A DNA stretch of 5,297 bases. It comes from an uncultured Desulfurobacterium sp. GTDB lineage: Bacteria; Aquificota; Aquificia; Desulfurobacteriales; Desulfurobacteriaceae. The DNA lies in contig CAJXJV010000106.1 in the NCBI GenBank assembly GCA_913055135.1, positions 1 to 5,297 on the forward strand, in the 5' to 3' direction. Position numbers and translations under genes: made by a program. Position 1 is the first letter of the stretch; every line of letters starts with the position of its first letter. This document shows positions 5,057 through 5,297 of this stretch, in pieces. The notes beneath the pieces are model-generated. The model worked only from the letters and a program-made list of their open reading frames with translations, had not been told where the DNA came from and made no database searches.

Positions 5057-5297
5057 CTACTGAGCGTATTCGTTAAACTCTGCACCTGTTCTCAGGATTC
5101 CAAACTCACTAACGATAATTTCTGCTGCTTTGGTTGGCTTAATAAGAGCTTTTCCGTACATGAGATATTTATCTATTCTCTCTGGAGTATTAGTGGTTTC
5201 GTCACAAATGGTCTGGAAGCTATAAACTCCTCTTCTTCTCATAATGTCTTCAAGGAATGGGTCAACAAGTCCTTTCCACTGTCTCCATGTGAATGGA
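5057..5297 (-). CDS. Contractile tail sheath protein, C-terminal 79 residues (5' end outside window)
   Basis: This is the C-terminal end of a contractile tail sheath subunit (T4 gp18 / P2 gpFI / Afp sheath family), the polymer that shortens to push the tube through the target envelope. The frame is open to the window edge, so the gene starts outside; the internal ATG at 5242 is not the true start. The visible part shows the family's signature C-terminal domain: a Trp-rich helix (TWRQW, then VDPFLEDI), the motif CDETTNTPERID, a KALIKPTKAAE strand, and the closing FGILRTGAEF. In known sheaths this conserved C-terminal domain forms the inner wall that contacts the tube and supplies the arm linking neighbouring subunits. 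The stop is followed by a 27 nt gap and then the tube gene, the usual sheath-tube order. Identification rests on recognised motifs only, and the variable N-terminal domain is not visible. Confidence 0.93.
   Translation of the reverse strand, partial: PFTWRQWKGLVDPFLEDIMRRRGVYSFQTICDETTNTPERIDKYLMYGKALIKPTKAAEIIVSEFGILRTGAEFNEYAQ

Noticed and set aside
5057..5242. Independent 61 aa gene starting at ATG 5242
   Set aside because: The frame continues upstream to the window edge with sheath-like residues (TWRQW, VDPFLEDI), so this is an internal methionine.
847..5297. Type VI secretion system cluster
   Set aside because: VgrG, PAAR and gp25 relatives also occur in T6SS, but here hub and spike are separate genes, the sheath is a phage/eCIS-type C-terminus, LysM and CIS-tube proteins are present, and no TssK, TssF or TssG-like gene is visible.
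1..5297. tRNA, rRNA, CRISPR array, insertion sequence or attachment site
   Set aside because: No cloverleaf, spaced repeat array, transposase or terminal inverted repeats with target duplication were seen; the DNA is almost fully occupied by tail genes.

Overview
The window is a compact stretch of structural genes for a contractile injection machine: a myovirus-type phage tail, a tailocin, or an extracellular contractile injection system (eCIS). Every supported gene lies on the minus strand, so the operon reads from high to low coordinates. In reading order the genes are: tail sheath C-terminus (cut by the right edge), tail tube, a T4 gp26-like zinc-ribbon chaperone/baseplate-assembly protein, a very small helical protein, a CIS tube-initiator/baseplate-junction protein, a LysM (gpX/gp53-like) protein, a gp27/gpD-like hub, a gp5-like spike with OB-fold and beta-stalk, a PAAR-like spike tip, an unrecognised four-cysteine protein with an EF-hand-like loop, and a gp25-like wedge protein. 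A hairpin with T-rich tracts follows.

Layout. 5297-5057 and 5029-4481 encode the outer sheath and inner tube, the two high-copy polymers. 4466-3735 encodes the likely assembly factor. 3730-3584 holds a gene that most gene callers would miss: it has no ATG at its proper N-terminus, sits in the +1/-2 frame relative to the chaperone, and contains a strong hairpin. 3548-2806 encodes the proteins that join tube to baseplate. 2819-847 encodes the central spike, and 845-97 the unknown protein and the first wedge component. The genes are packed with 0-15 nt gaps or short overlaps, and most have a clear Shine-Dalgarno sequence. Only the sheath-tube gap (27 nt) and the region after gp25 (96 nt) are true intergenic DNA.

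How they work together. By analogy with T4, P2 and Afp/PVC particles, sheath contraction drives the tube forward with a puncturing tip. That tip would be the PAAR-like cone on the gp5-like stalk on the gp27-like hub. The CIS-tube and LysM proteins would join the tube to the hub, and gp25 would join the sheath to the baseplate wedges. No tape measure, gp6/gp7-like wedge, fibre, ATPase, capsid or lysis gene is present, so sequence inside the window cannot decide between phage, tailocin and eCIS. The gp26-like gene, small protein, CIS-tube and LysM order, with no tape-measure gene between chaperone and LysM, looks more like eCIS than like P2 or Mu.

Organism. The DNA is AT-leaning, uses bacterial-type ribosome binding sites, and encodes proteins rich in Lys, Glu and Ile with many AGA/AGG arginine codons. 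This is compatible with an AT-rich, possibly thermophilic bacterium or its virus, but the taxon cannot be fixed from the sequence.
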